Positions 22,901 through 34,576 of a stretch of DNA of 64,000 nt are shown in pieces (the stretch's first letter is position 1; each line of letters starts with the position of its first letter). The stretch is taken from the NCBI GenBank assembly GCA_040954595.2, contig CM082597.2:1426001-1490000 (forward strand), read 5' to 3'. The notes under the pieces were generated by a model. That model made no database searches. It was not told the DNA's origin and saw only the letters and a program-made list of their open reading frames with translations. The position numbers and the translations under genes are program-made. Source of the DNA: Balanoglossus misakiensis (lineage: Eukaryota; Hemichordata).

Positions 22901-25123
22901 AATATAAGGCTCGATACCAGCAGCTCTGAAGTGGTAAGTGTTGGCGCTTGGGACAGCAGAAAGAGGAAAAAGCTTGAACAGAGAAAACACACCGAGATGA
23001 AAGGGAATGAGGTCACTGAGGTCAAGGGTAATAATGCCACCCAGGTCACTGACATACTTGAGCTGAAGACGCAAGCTGAGAAACAATTGGCTATTCTTCA
23101 GAAGACGGTACAGCCGTCAGCGTCACATGCTTCCAATCCGCAAAGGACCGACGTCCCCACAGACAAGAATATGCTTGACCGGTCCATTGGCGTGACCCTC
23201 GACATGATCCGAAAGATACAGCAGTTGGTGAGAGACGGTACGCTGACCCAGCAGCTCAGTCGCGAGATTGCTCCGCACTGTCAGGTGATTTGTAACCCGT
23301 ACGCGAGTTTGCACGATAAATTGCAACATGTTGAAATCATCAATTTTGTGATCACAAAACGAACTGGCATTGGTCTCAATGAACTTACTGGCAAAGTCAA
23401 AAGCCCCAAGCCATGGAAGTTTCACGATATGAGTAGTCCAGTCCGACACAATCGTTCATCCAAGCCTGATGCGAAAAAGTCACCTGCTTCAAAGCAAGAC
23501 AAAAGCGTTCAAAATACAAAGGATGAAACTCATTCTAAGAAGAAAATAAATTCATCGCCTGATCAGCTTGAACAGTCATCAAAGTCTACATCTGACAAGG
23601 GAGCAAAATTATCACGGTCAGCAAACAATTCTGATGGTCGGCAGAAAACAGTCCAGGAAGGGAGTGTTTGTAACAAAAGCGACGCAAGCTGCTTCAACAA
23701 AAGTAGTGATCTGCAACAGAAGAAAGAGAAATTGCTGCCCAACAGGGGAAAGGCAAGAAGTGAAAGCAGAGAAGAAAGTAAAGGCAAAAACAATGGCTGT
23801 GACAAGAAGGAGTCCAAATCTGAAGACGCTCGAAATCTGTCTTTGTACGTTTATCAAGAAAGAAAATCCAAGAGGGCTGCTGAGGAGAAGTTGAAGGAAG
23901 GCTCAAAGAATGTGAAGACGCCTGGTAAAAAAACCGAGACGTCTTCAAGACACAGAGTCAAATCTGAGAGAGAGGGGAGCAAAACTGTCGACTGTCGGGA
24001 AGAATCAAGTGACAGTGAAGAAGAAAAGATTGGAGGGCGAAATCGCAGGTGTGGTGGTGCTCGGGATAGTAATCAGTGCAATAAATCTGTGAACGGATCT
24101 AGGAAGACTGGAAGCCTACGCATTGATAAAAGCTCAGGGAAATCTGACAGACAAGGTGATAAGTCGGATAGCAACAGCGACGGGCGTGGAGACTGGCCGG
24201 AAATTCGGATTACAAGGAGTGGCATGAAAGTGATTCACAAAGGAGGCGGACCCAGTCACTCACCTGTGGGAGGTAACAAGAAGAGAGAGCATAGTGGTAG
24301 TGGGGGTTCTGTCAAGAAGGAGGAAGAAGTGAGAAAAAGAGAGTCAGTATCTAAGAAGAGAAAATACAACAGGAACGTTGAGGATCCAGATGATGATGGT
24401 AGCAGCAGTGAAGACGACCAGCCAGTGAGACGACAAACAAGGAGCGCTGCTGTGACTCCCATTGGAGGAAAGAAAGTTTTGAAGAGTACAAGCAAAGACA
24501 AACACACAGGGGATAGCAGCAGTACAGATGGAGATAAAAGAAGCAATGATAAAGGAATTGGGAGAAGTGGGGATAAAACAGGACTGAGAAATGAGAAGTC
24601 TGTATATCGCGGTGTCAAGACATCACTGAAGGAAGTACAAGTTTCAAAGACTAATGATGATGTTTCTGAGAGTGAAGAGGGCGATGATGAACCCAAGCAG
24701 AGAACGACTCGAAGCAGTCTGAGAAATAGGACCCGGATAAAAACAGGAGCTGCAGAGAAAAACTGCAAAGACTGTAGAAAAGATGTCAGTGTTGAAATGA
24801 GCGCCCAGAGAGAACTCCGAAGTCGGCCTCAGAGTACAGATGTAGGAAGGAGACTTGCAGATAGAGACAGCAGAAGCCAAACAAAACTCAAACTTAGTCC
24901 GCAGACAACAGACAGAGTGTCCAGGTCATCGGCCAACAGTAGAAAGGACGCACCAGCTAAAATAAAAAAGAGAGACACTCCAGAAGGTGGTCACACTCCC
25001 ACTGGAAGGACGATTTCTCCAAGACAAGACAGGAAAAGGCAGTCTTCTAAAGATGACAACCATGGTGATGTGTCTCCAAAACGTGCGAGATTGACGAGAA
25101 GTAATGTTTCCTACAAAATATGA
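19901..25123 (+). CDS. large multi-C2H2 zinc-finger protein
   Basis: A single coding exon of 1740 residues. The first ATG in frame is 19901 (A at -3); the frame is closed by TGA at 19856. Three classical C2H2 fingers occupy residues 101-179 (first with Cys103/Cys106/His119/His123, followed by TGEKP linker). Further, more widely spaced fingers start near 253, 343, 373, 412, 454, 611, 637 and 705; the last two are near-duplicates (HVCKMCD...HTRLVHP). An acidic Ser/Asp/Glu block covers about 826-871. Two compositionally normal, finger-free blocks at about 920-1010 (DFITRTHAATLSFF, RRRKRWTYY) and 1090-1170 (SIGVTLDMIRKIQQLV) may be domains. The last 570 residues are Lys/Ser/Arg-rich and disordered with many basic clusters. 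A nuclear DNA-binding regulator is likely; I could not assign it to a named family such as REST. Confidence 0.88.
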   Translation: MSDKNQELVQSQRKVEQESVPKPVEKKEPGKASKASGNEPGKASKTSGNGKEGKQGKEKKAIKSKKSLIRVSPRTVKTKKRKALISPGKRIRKGRYDFKPFVCALCNAGFKYEQVLVFHVRSHTGEKPYECGQCDFAAIQPASLEQHRRVAHKLDGYQCSHCGKAFRKEATLKMHCRSHESDAKGASNAENVTKKERLLETKSDQAKSASPGCTHSDDVKEKTKKVKKSAPVVETETSKDGHEHVGNVKKDNSHVCDVCSFTCSKRGAYKKHMKQEHGVDIGGSKESSKPEKQPQSVRETPATENIQSGKATATSKDDRAAVDQAIKFVNQLKARTDDQGNNYWSCLKCTFVRFTQRTAFVHHLVSCQHRVVYSCDSCDYIAVKVTELQEHKEKEHRPPPEPSPKPSNLQFVYGCEVCGFVTAAIGGLAEHRFLKHGLPKATCTEFGFQEKAVFICEFCKYITTSYQEYSTHKQMAHPGMIAHYGPPMLTQQAQFQTFANPVVEVTKLRIAEDALVKQKKTKDAKIDRKSNNQEKITKTEQKVVQAEAVEGVNRQNLAVPQITEPKKPGDKLDKMKSVIQWSKRCQNCQMLLNSAFDMAHHKREIKDNWYNCRCHVCKYAATSLCDLECHKQQYHRHVCKMCDATCTSEADLINHTRLVHPLIFKHKYGHLTPLPEIQDQTTSSLKKHTTPVKTNQPKRKVESNWHVCKMCDLVCKSEVELVTHTRLVHPVIFDRSYMYTTYAGSGQPVTKTQTENTTQIPRLDSKIVKKGNQGEVEKKLVSQTSNSSQSTENVRADFIDLTKPTKLKPAYPKQKRTVDRLLERESDTDMSSEDETDVEEEEKLMKMLEDEDNECSSENGSNDDDESDSTDETSSFGQQPVSSGKLPNIHHTNVTMAPLPKAPVLGPNVQHLKRKLPVIPGMRLYSSLDLPLFPEDMKSFEERKKMPFALVPVEDIQNLTKDFITRTHAATLSFFIDTAMLVHAKSLLRRRKRWTYYSLPNIRLDTSSSEVVSVGAWDSRKRKKLEQRKHTEMKGNEVTEVKGNNATQVTDILELKTQAEKQLAILQKTVQPSASHASNPQRTDVPTDKNMLDRSIGVTLDMIRKIQQLVRDGTLTQQLSREIAPHCQVICNPYASLHDKLQHVEIINFVITKRTGIGLNELTGKVKSPKPWKFHDMSSPVRHNRSSKPDAKKSPASKQDKSVQNTKDETHSKKKINSSPDQLEQSSKSTSDKGAKLSRSANNSDGRQKTVQEGSVCNKSDASCFNKSSDLQQKKEKLLPNRGKARSESREESKGKNNGCDKKESKSEDARNLSLYVYQERKSKRAAEEKLKEGSKNVKTPGKKTETSSRHRVKSEREGSKTVDCREESSDSEEEKIGGRNRRCGGARDSNQCNKSVNGSRKTGSLRIDKSSGKSDRQGDKSDSNSDGRGDWPEIRITRSGMKVIHKGGGPSHSPVGGNKKREHSGSGGSVKKEEEVRKRESVSKKRKYNRNVEDPDDDGSSSEDDQPVRRQTRSAAVTPIGGKKVLKSTSKDKHTGDSSSTDGDKRSNDKGIGRSGDKTGLRNEKSVYRGVKTSLKEVQVSKTNDDVSESEEGDDEPKQRTTRSSLRNRTRIKTGAAEKNCKDCRKDVSVEMSAQRELRSRPQSTDVGRRLADRDSRSQTKLKLSPQTTDRVSRSSANSRKDAPAKIKKRDTPEGGHTPTGRTISPRQDRKRQSSKDDNHGDVSPKRARLTRSNVSYKI

Positions 25124-26520
25124 AGGTGAGTGTCTGGTTTATTGTGAATCCAAAAATAGGTGTGCCTTTTCAATTAATACAGTGTGCTTTTCATATTATT
25201 ATCTGTGATGCATTACTGCATAAAACTAATATATTTCACTCTTTCTGGTTATTTTTCCCTCTCTGTTTATGCAGTGGCTGTGCCAAAGACTTGATAGTCC
25301 AGACTGTGCAGGAGACTTCATATTTCCGGGTCAGCAGAGGTCACGCTGCATCAGACGCTGCAGACTGATGTCAGGAATTGCCAAGATTTATAGAAGTAGC
25401 CGACGTAATTATGGAATGAGGTGCTGTATCCTAGTGAGCGATCTTAGAGGCATGTGACTATGTCACAAATGTGGTGTTGACATATTGCCATCCATTTCCG
25501 TGAACATTGCATATTTTGGAAATTTAGATATGCTTGAAATTCCGTGTGAATTTTTGTGTGAATATTACATACATGTACATCCAAAGAAAGTGTAACCACA
25601 CATCTTTTCATTTACTTATATCAGTGAAAAAATATCTTTTAATTCTTATCTTGTATACATAGCATATATCCATGTTAAAAATCATAAAAATGAAATCATG
25701 AATCATGGTTGTTGTTTGTTCATAGAAGCCATTGTATTTTTCAGGTTTTTTCCCCACTTGTTGTTTTCTAAGCAAAGGACAGCCCCATGGCAGGTCATTG
25801 ACCTCATAGTGCCAAAGTGGGCGATATACAGACTGGATGAAAAATGTAGCATTTCATCAGTTTGGATGTTTAGAAACATTTGAAATGTTTTTCTTTGTTT
25901 TTAGTGTGTATCCATTTTTTTTTTATGTTTTATGAATATTGAATCAAATGTTTTTAGAATATACATTGATTCATATATGCAACATCCAACATTGATATGT
26001 TTGTCCTGTAACCAAAGGGGATTTCTTATTACTAGTAATTCACTGCATAAATTCAAAGAAGTTCTTGCAAAAAAAACAAAGTCCATTGAAATTGAATTCC
26101 CATTAAAGTGAGATGGCGTCTTCTTTTATGTGTAGACTCCAAGAACAAGTTCCTGGGTTGACATAGCTGATTCTTGACTGTGCAAGAATGTCATAATGAT
26201 ACAGCATTTTTATGATTTTATTTTCGAAATCATTGGCACTTCTAATAGTTTGTTTTGCCATGTTATGTTTGGATAATGTTTCATATAGTTATATTATTTT
26301 CTAAGTGTATTGATAAATTCACTATTTTCAGCAGAAGTATGAAATTATCATTACTTTCATTGATCTTCAACTGTACAAAATGTTTGTAATTTTAATTATG
26401 GGATATGTAAACTGTAACCAAGGTGAGTTTGTATGTGTAAAAGTTATTCTTTCCTCCAGTGTACAGCATGGAAATTGTATGATATATTGGACCTTGTGAT
26501 ATTTTTGTTCAGAATAAATG
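25124..26520 (+). other. 3' UTR of the zinc-finger gene with an intron
   Basis: The stop codon is followed at once by a strong donor (AAG then GTGAGT at 25127). An acceptor TTATGCAG ends at 25274, giving a 148-nt intron three bases after the stop. The remaining UTR is AT-rich. A canonical AATAAA at 26513-26518 is the likely poly(A) signal. Confidence 0.55.
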
Positions 26521-27223
26521 AACGAGTTCAAAGATGAATTATTTTGTCAGATTTTCACATGCATGAATTTTGTTTCCAGGGTAACTCGTCAAAAGTGATG
26601 GAACGTTTGTGAAATGCGCGATGAATTGTAGTAGACAAAGACATAGGAAGTTAGGTGTACGCAAAACCCGCCGTGTGTGGCGCACTTCGCGTTAGTGTGA
26701 CGTACTTCCGCCAGCGCCTGCGTGACCGTATATTTATGTTCACAATTAACTAAAATACAGATAACTTTTGGCCAATCCACGCCTATCTTTAAAAGTCATC
26801 GAATTTAATTACACTACTTCAACGTTTATCTTAATTACATAGATAGCATATGGTGTACTGGATAAACTCTGATCGTTTGGGGAATTTGGGTGAGAGGGGG
26901 TGGGTGGGTGAGAGAGAGAGAGAGAGCTGCGAAAATAGTTACGAATAAATATGTTTGCTATAAACTAAAAAAAGAATCGTTGAACACAATCAGCCCCTAT
27001 CAGTGATATACTGGCGAAAAGATATATTTTTTTCAAGTGTTCCAGAGTACGCAATCTTGTTGGTTGAAATGTGCATAATTCAAACAGCGGTCCAAAATCG
27101 TTTGGTCCAACTTCGGAGAGGCACCAGCGCAGCGCTGGTTAAACATTAATAAGTGGTATTTTTTTATAATTCAGGTCTACTTGCAACAAGAGTGTCGGAC
27201 AGGTGACACTACCGAGGGACAAA
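26521..27223. other. intergenic and 5' flank of trehalase
   Basis: No exon recognised. It contains a short GGGTGGGTGAGAGAG run (near 26896) and the presumed promoter and leader of the trehalase gene. Confidence 0.4.
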
Positions 27224-30200
27224 ATGTCGTTATTCGCCGTTGTTTTGTCGTTGTTGGCTTTCAGCTGGAGTGTCGGAGAGATTGGATGTCAAGATTTGAA
27301 GGACATGCCGCCATGTTTCGGGTAAGAATAACTGATTACATAAGTTTTGTGTGACTTGCTGATCTCTGATACAAGGAGTAACGAATCCGACTTGATCATA
27401 CGGAGATCCAATTTCTCGAGAATAGCAGAGTCATAATGCGAACGGATATAGCTTGGCCATTATGTGTTATTCTATGTGGTCTATAGTATTATTGCAACAT
27501 CTTTATTTCAATATTGCTTACAAGAAGAATACAGAATGAGTTTTCCCGACAGATGCATAGGGTACAAATGTCCATGTCGAATTGTATGTATATTAGCAGA
27601 GGGCTTTGGATATTACTTATCGCTGCTCGACATGTCATTCGCTATTTTGCTTAGATAAGACGTATCGGCTCTTGTCACGGTGCACAGACCTCGACATACA
27701 ACAATCACCAGCGCGACACTTCGAGCTATAGTCCCTAAGCGCCCATTCATGTTCTATGGTCTACCAGGCTCAATTTACACCGACCCTCTATTTACTGCTA
27801 TTGGTTTACAATAAAGTCTAATTCGCGGATATTTATGGTTTTATGGTTTGTTTATTACACCGTATTGCTCACGAATGATATATAGCGGAAAGTCGCACAT
27901 GTGCAGTTTAAACGATATACTCAGCTATCTAAATTAATCTGTTGCAGATGGCGACAAGACGAAATATATTGCTATGGAGACCTACTGAACGACGCGCAGA
28001 CGGCAAACCTATATGAAGACTCGAAATCGTATGTTGATTTGAATTTGCGTGACGATCCAGGTATAATTATATGTATATTTCACTTTATGAATTTTTTTAG
28101 CCTCTGTTCCTTATGATCCAATCAACTCCTGAGTTGATATGAAAACACTGTCACGTATTGCGCATAAAACTTTGATCGCCACCAGTATTCTGGACACTTC
28201 CGCGATTGTTTGTTTAGAAACAGACAACCTTACCATACCTTAAAATTAACACGCGATCTCATTCAATGTACGTTTTTTTAAAACAGAAACTGTATTGCAA
28301 GAATATGAAGCACTCGGTAGTGATCCTGTAGGTAACAACTTAATGCCGGACTTCGTTAACACTTACTACGAAGGACCCGGGACTGAGTTTGAAGATTGGG
28401 TCCCCCAAGATTGGACTGACAGGTAACACACAGTGTTAAATTATCATTCCCGTGCAATCTCAAAGTGCCCTGCGGTTATTGATAAAATGTCACGAAATGT
28501 CACCATAATTGTAACCCCTTGACCTTTGTCAACAGTATGCATGGTAACACCAAGGAACGATTTATTTAGTGTACGCAACGACGCTGTTATGATGGTCAAT
28601 AGTTACAAAGCAAGACAATAACACCAATTTTTTTTCATATATGTAAACATAGATCGCATGTTTGAAATGCTTTTGTCTTCTCTCTTTGTTCCGCAGCCCA
28701 AATTTCCTGAATGAGATCACAGACAACAACTACCGTCAATTCGCATCGGATCTAAACGCCCTCTGGAAAGAACTCGGTCGACAGATCCATAGCAACGTGA
28801 GCAACTCCCAGGAAAGATATTCACTCATCTATGTGAATAATTCGTTTATAGTCCCCGGTGGGCGATTTCGGGAGTTCTACTATTGGTGAGAATGACGCTT
28901 TCACTGATTTTTCGCTTCCTGTCCAATCATAACGAGTGTAACTCCCGAGTGACCCAATTTGTAACAGGGTTTTCTATTGGGTAATCAATGTTGCAATCCA
29001 TCTGTATACTTTGTGACAGGGATTCCTATTGGGTAATCAATGGTCTGCTGATATGTGAGATGACCACTACTGTCAAGGGAATGCTGGAAAACTTTGTTCA
29101 GATGGTGGAAACGTAAGTAGTGTGAATTTCAACCACCAATAGACCCCCTATTAATTTATGCAAAGACTTCGGAGGTATGTGTTCTTACCACGTGTTTTGA
29201 TTGTATAATTCAGATTCGGATTCGTGCCAAATGGGGGTAGAATCTACTACACTCGGCGCAGCCAGCCTGCTCTGCTGATTCCAATGGTCAAAAGATACCT
29301 GGACGCCACCGATGATGTCGATTTTGTTGAGAGCATCCTGCCATCATTGGAGAAAGAGTACGACTTCTGGATGAACAACCGAACAGTGAACGTCACTGGC
29401 TACACGCTGAATCAGTACAACACACGCATGGGTATGCCAAGGTATGTAATATCCACCTTTCCAGTTGCATTTCTACACGATTCTTGATGTTCAGATTGTG
29501 TGATGAAGTCAGTGTCCAATCCACTGGCCCTGCTGGTATGAAGTGCATGTGGGAAACAGCAAAAAGCTGCAGTTTGAGTCTTCACATGTGTCATCTATGG
29601 GGTACTCTTCCTTCCAGACCAGAATCCTACAGAGAAGATGTCAACACTGCATCTGGAATCACAAATGAAGGTAAGGATCCACTTACATTATAGTTGGTGT
29701 GCATTTGCAATCAAAAGGCACATCTTGTTCCTCTGAGAAAGTCTGTTGTTATGTCATGTGTAATTTAACTTGAGCACTGTAAATTTCATACTTGAGTTAT
29801 TCCTGCCCAGTTGTAGTGTTAACACAATATCTCATCACTTGAATTTCATATGTTGTTTCTTTCTATGATACAGATGACAAGGCTCAGTTGTATTCGGACA
29901 TAGCGTCAGCAGCAGAGAGTGGCTGGGATTTCTCGTCGCGTTGGTTTAGAGGCGAAACTCTGGATACAATAACAACCACTCAATTTGTACCAATAGATTT
30001 GAACAGCATGCTTTGCATGAATGAACGCATTCTGGCTGATTTGTTCAAGCAATTTGGTAAGTTGGTCAGAAAACCTTTAATAGCAAATCAGTTACAATTC
30101 TGTTAAACTCCACACCTGTTTTAGTTTTATACAAAGCTTGACATGTATTACTTTGCTAGTGACCAAGTCTCGCGAGATCTCGCAATCATCTATTGGGTCT

Positions 30201-31595
30201 CAATGTCTTCCACTCTTCAGGGGACACAGCCAAAGAACAGCAATACAGAGATGCATACAACAGAAGAGTACAGGCCATCAATGACGTCATGTGGGACAGT
30301 GAGAAGGGCGCTTGGTTCGACTATGATCTGACGTCACAAACATTGAGGAAGGACAGCTTCTATCTAGCCTCGGTGGCGCCATTGTGGGCAGGATGCACTG
30401 ATGACCCAAGTAAAGAGCAGTTGATATTAGATTACCTGAAGGTAAACTAAAATATCTAATGTTAAATTGCTCATGTCTAGCTGGTTGTGGCATAGAGATA
30501 TGCTATTAATATACATGAGGTACTGGTTAATATTCAACAGCCATGTGTATCTGTCTGGAGGGTGTTGTTAACATCACACCATACCATCCCAGGTGCTCGC
30601 CTCCATTTGTACTATTTATTCATGAACTATTCACTCTTATTCTTGTCTTTATGAAATATGCCACCTGACGATGTTGAACTTGGGGTTCACTGTGCAGACT
30701 ATTAGTAACCCTTTGGTAATTTCACAGAGCGAAGATGTTTTAGATTACTACTGTGGTGTACCAACAACTGACAAAGAGAGCGGTGAACAGTGGGACTTCC
30801 CAAACGCCTGGCCTCCGTTGCAAGAAATGGTCATCACAGGGCTTGCCAAGTCCTCACTGCAAGAAGCACAGGATTTGGCTGAACGACTTGCTCAAGGATG
30901 GACATACTGTAATTGGAAGACTTATGTGGACTCTGAAAATAACTATATGTATGAAAAGGTAAGTCTGGATATCTCAATTTGTTGTATTTTATCAATTTTA
31001 TTGAATGGCACCTTGCAATGTGTCTTTCATCAAAACAGACATTTTGTGAAATTTAAGTATATTCTCCTGTTTTTTACAGTATGACGTCAACCAAGGTGCA
31101 CCTGGTGGAGGAGGTGAATATGACGTACAGGTATGTCCATCTGTGTTTTTTTGCAGGTTAGACTTCCTGTGTTGAGCTTTGTTTCAAGTGGAAATTAAAT
31201 TTATGGAAATCATTCAGCTTATTGAAACATGTGCAATGGTATACGGGTAGGTGTGTCACTGACTACTGATTTCCCCTTGGAAGACTTTTACGCAAAATGT
31301 CAGTGATTATAGCAAGTGTTTCCATAAATATCATGCATGTGAGTCGCACATGTATTCATCATAAATTGTTCTTGTGGAACCAATGTTGATGAGATCACAG
31401 AAATTATGAACACGGACACTCCTTTGTCTGCAGCTTGGTTTTGGTTGGACCAATGGCGTCATCATACAGTTACTGAAGGAGTATGGAGACATACTAGTGG
31501 CTGAGCCAGTGAGCGCTGCCACCATGGTAACCGCGTCCACATTTGTACTTGTCAGTGCCTTGCCGTTGTTGATGGTTCAGCTGTTGGGTTTGTGA
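27224..31595 (+). CDS. TREH: trehalase (alpha,alpha-trehalose glucohydrolase, GH37)
   Basis: Twelve exons: 27224-27321, 27948-28060, 28287-28422, 28697-28885, 29020-29112, 29214-29441, 29618-29670, 29874-30056, 30221-30441, 30728-30958, 31080-31130, 31434-31595; 1758 nt, 585 residues, the usual family length. It hydrolyses trehalose to two glucoses (EC 3.2.1.28). Residues 1-22 are a signal peptide. GH37 signatures are present in order: PGGRFREFYYWDSYW from residue 169, GFVPNGGRIYY, ESGWDFSSRW with catalytic-acid Asp322, QWDFPNAWPP from 459, and GGGGEY with the presumed base Glu528 followed by GFGWTNG. The last 25 residues are hydrophobic without a basic tail, fitting the GPI anchoring of animal trehalases at the cell surface. 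Intron 4 contains a partial tandem copy of the start of exon 5. No truncation or missing motif. Confidence 0.95.
28960..29011 (+). repeat. 52-bp partial tandem copy of the exon-5 start in trehalase intron 4
   Basis: The segment TGTAACAGGGTTTTCTATTG plus GGTAATCAATG repeats the acceptor and first 26 bases of real exon 5, offset by exactly 52 bases. It keeps an AACAG acceptor, but use of it would replace the Asp of FYYWD and add an in-frame stop, so it is a decoy acceptor rather than an exon. Confidence 0.7.
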
Positions 31596-32517
31596 CAATC
31601 TCTAAGTCCTGCCGTCAGTTAGATGAGACAAATATTACTGCAGCTCTAATGAACACTTCGTCTTCCAAAATATAGATTAAAATAGTCCTTATACCAAGTG
31701 GAATAGCTTAGTCCAGAGTTATAGTCTTTTATATTTTGCTGAATCGACAATGATGACGATCATACAAAAAATCAGTTTATTTCACTTTATTTGCTTTCCA
31801 TTATATTCTTATAAAGTGCACTTAGGTCCACTTACTGTCGTAGGCGGAAGTGGTCAAATGCTTCACCCTATAGCATGACGTGTTCCGCTTGGCGTGTCCA
31901 TTAGCACCGGAAATGACGTGTTCAAAATGCCGGAACACTGAAACCTGAAATGTATTGTGGTGGTCCACGTGCATGGGCGTAAAAACGTGATATCCAATAA
32001 GACACGTTGCAGCCTTTAGGTTAATTTTGCTTTTCGGTTTTGCTTAATAAAATGTACAAGCCTCTCTTCTGACTCTTCTATAGTAAGTTTTCCCTATATA
32101 CTTGTAGAAACGTTTCAAATACTCGTTGATACAGTAGACAGCAATGCCGCGTTATTTGTCAGAAGATCGATACTGCCCAAGGTCTGTAAAATCGCACGGT
32201 CATGGGAAACACATATTGCATAACGCGATGGTGGCCATGCAACATTGTGAGGTAAAATACAGACTTCTCAGAATGAACCATTTGATGATAGGTAGATCCA
32301 GGCATTGAATTTCACGTTATCTACAGGAACAGTTCGGTCAACTCCATAAAAATTAAGTCACCTCCCCTATATTATTAGTTTGGGTTCTTCCATCGATTAT
32401 GAAATCGTATAAGTAAACTTGAGATAGGCTTGTGTCGTCTGCGCGGTTGGTAATTGTTGCACCTTGTGGGTGAATGACATTGCTGTATCTAACACAAAAC
32501 GACGAAGGATTTCAACG
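31596..32517. other. 3' UTR of trehalase and intergenic
   Basis: A canonical AATAAA at 32046-32051 lies 451 bases after the trehalase stop and is a plausible poly(A) signal. The rest holds the 5' flank of the LDLa-CAP gene and nothing else recognised. Confidence 0.45.
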
Positions 32518-34292
32518 ATGTACTCCCAAATGTTTCAGCTGATCAGCTTAGTCACACTTTTGCCCACACATGGTCATCCATGGATTACCGGGAACTCTAT
32601 CAAGGTAATAAGTTCACATATTACTTCACACCATCTGCGGATCGTTAGACTTGCGAAAACAGCTCTTAGGTTAATCTCGTTATCACGATAATGCATTATG
32701 ATAACGTACTATATTTGTACACATGTCGCTGATATCTATTACGTTTATTTAGATAGCTTGTCTAGTATGTTTTCTAAGTTCTCTCACCAAAACTGCATTT
32801 TCGTCAGAACTTTACACCTAATTCAATGCTGTGTCCGAACATCACACTACAGTGCTGCTTACGGCCTTTCAGATAACTTGAGAAAATTTTGACTATGTTC
32901 TCTTTTCTGTAGATTGCAGACAGGAACCTGGCCAATCAGAAATACGGGAGCAAGTTTGACTTCCTGAAGAAAGGTAAGATTGAAACTTTACTGATGTTTC
33001 AAGTGTCCGTACGTGAGTAGATTTTCTTTCCGCACCCCAAACGCTGAACCAAACTTCACTTTTGTCTGTATTTCACCTTAGTGCTTCATTCGTTTTTTTG
33101 ATTAGGCATAGCCAAGCGATCCGCCGGAAATGGATTACAGCGGAGTGATATATGTTCTTACCTGTATCCGAACTATCCTTACATTTGTGCCGACAATTCT
33201 TGGTGTATCGCTGAAAGTCAGATCTGCGACGATGTCGTCACGTGTTACGACAGCAGTGACGAAGAAGATTGCGCAGTAGACACACGAGCATCAACGACAG
33301 GTAATTTATTTTAATTCGACCGACAATACAGACGGAATTCCAAAATGGCGGATTCTTGCCATACTGAAATTCTGTAGCAGGAAAATAAAATATGGATGGG
33401 TATGATTTTACTCCTGTTTGTGTCTAACACAACTTTTTCATGTTTGTACAGTTTCTCAGCCGTTTCTTGACACCCGTGCCGGTGGCTGTGCCGTGTCGTT
33501 TCCTCGATATCCGTACAGATGCTCCAGAAAATCGAGTATGTGCATCAGCGACAAACAGCTTTGCGATGCCCTGGGGCAGTGTGAAGAGTTTAATGACGAA
33601 GTCGGATGTGGTGAGTTTCTCAAACAGTCAGTCAGTTGGTTAGTTAGTTATAGTTAGTTGGTAATTAGTCGTTGCAAAATATTTCAGGGCCTCGCAAATG
33701 AAGCATGCTTACTGACTCTTTTTCTTATTCGGCAGAATATGGTTATGGCGAAATGAGCAACTGTAGGGTACCCATAACTGACGGAATGGTTGGCTGTAAG
33801 GGTAATGTCGACTTGTCATTCCAAATGCTTGACGCTCACAATTACATGAGATGTATGCATGGTGTAGGGCCTCTTGGATGGGACCAGCACCTGGCTGACG
33901 TTGCTCTGGAAACAGCAAGGCAGAACGCAAATATTGGTCGTATGATGCATAGCAGAAGAGGGTATGGAGAGAATCTAGCTATGATTGAGATAGCTGATGT
34001 TTACCATGCGTCAGGTAAGCAGGATGAGAGAACATAACACAACACATTGTCACAAAAATGTTTTTGAGTGTCATTCAGAATTGTAACATCTGATACTTTC
34101 TCACTCAGTCTCTCTCTGTCTAATCTGTTCAGGTTTTGGCATAGTGAAGATGTGGTATGACGAAATTGAATTGTATAATTTTAACATGCACGGATTTAGC
34201 CACAGGACAGGCAAGTAATCTTTCTGCCATGCACAAAATTGTGCATTGTGTATCAATCAATCAATTTCAGTCTGGCTGTCTGCCTTTGAGTT

Positions 34293-34363
<71 letters not shown>

Positions 34364-34576
34364 TTTTCATTCATTTTATTTATTTATTTTCATTTATTTA
34401 TTTATTTATTTTTAGGACACTTGACACAGCTTCTTTGGGCAGATACAACCAGGATTGGTTGTGCTGTTGATTATAATTACGGGGCTCTCTTCGTTGCTTG
34501 TGAATATAACCCACCGGGTAATGTGTTCGGTCAGTACGAGGACAATGTGTTTCCACCACTATACAACAGGACTTAA
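32518..34576 (+). CDS. secreted protein with two LDLa repeats and a CAP/SCP domain
   Basis: Seven exons: 32518-32604, 32913-32973, 33106-33300, 33452-33610, 33736-34014, 34133-34210, 34416-34576; 1020 nt, 339 residues. Residues 1-20 look like a signal peptide (MFQLISLVTLLPTHG). Exon 3 encodes a six-Cys LDL-receptor class A repeat (Cys66 to about 105, ending DSSDEEDC). Exon 4 encodes a second (Cys127 to about 166, ending EEFNDEVGC). Residues about 193-335 are a CAP domain with the His/Glu/Glu/His set: His239 in MMHS, Glu246 in YGENLA, a Glu in WYDEIELY and His288 in GHLTQLLW; CEYNPPGN is the second family signature. All introns after the first are phase 1, typical of extracellular module shuffling. 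The exon 6 donor is GCAAGT, a GC-AG intron. Ligand and function are unknown. Confidence 0.9.
34292..34415. repeat. (TTTA)n microsatellite at a splice acceptor
   Basis: About 120 bp of TTTA tetramers with a few interruptions, running directly into the TTTTTAG acceptor of the last CAP exon and so serving as its pyrimidine-rich tract. Confidence 0.95.

Noticed and set aside
32144-32308. 54-codon plus-strand ORF before the LDLa-CAP gene
   Set aside because: No domain, no supported splice partner and no signal peptide; could be chance in the trehalase 3' region.
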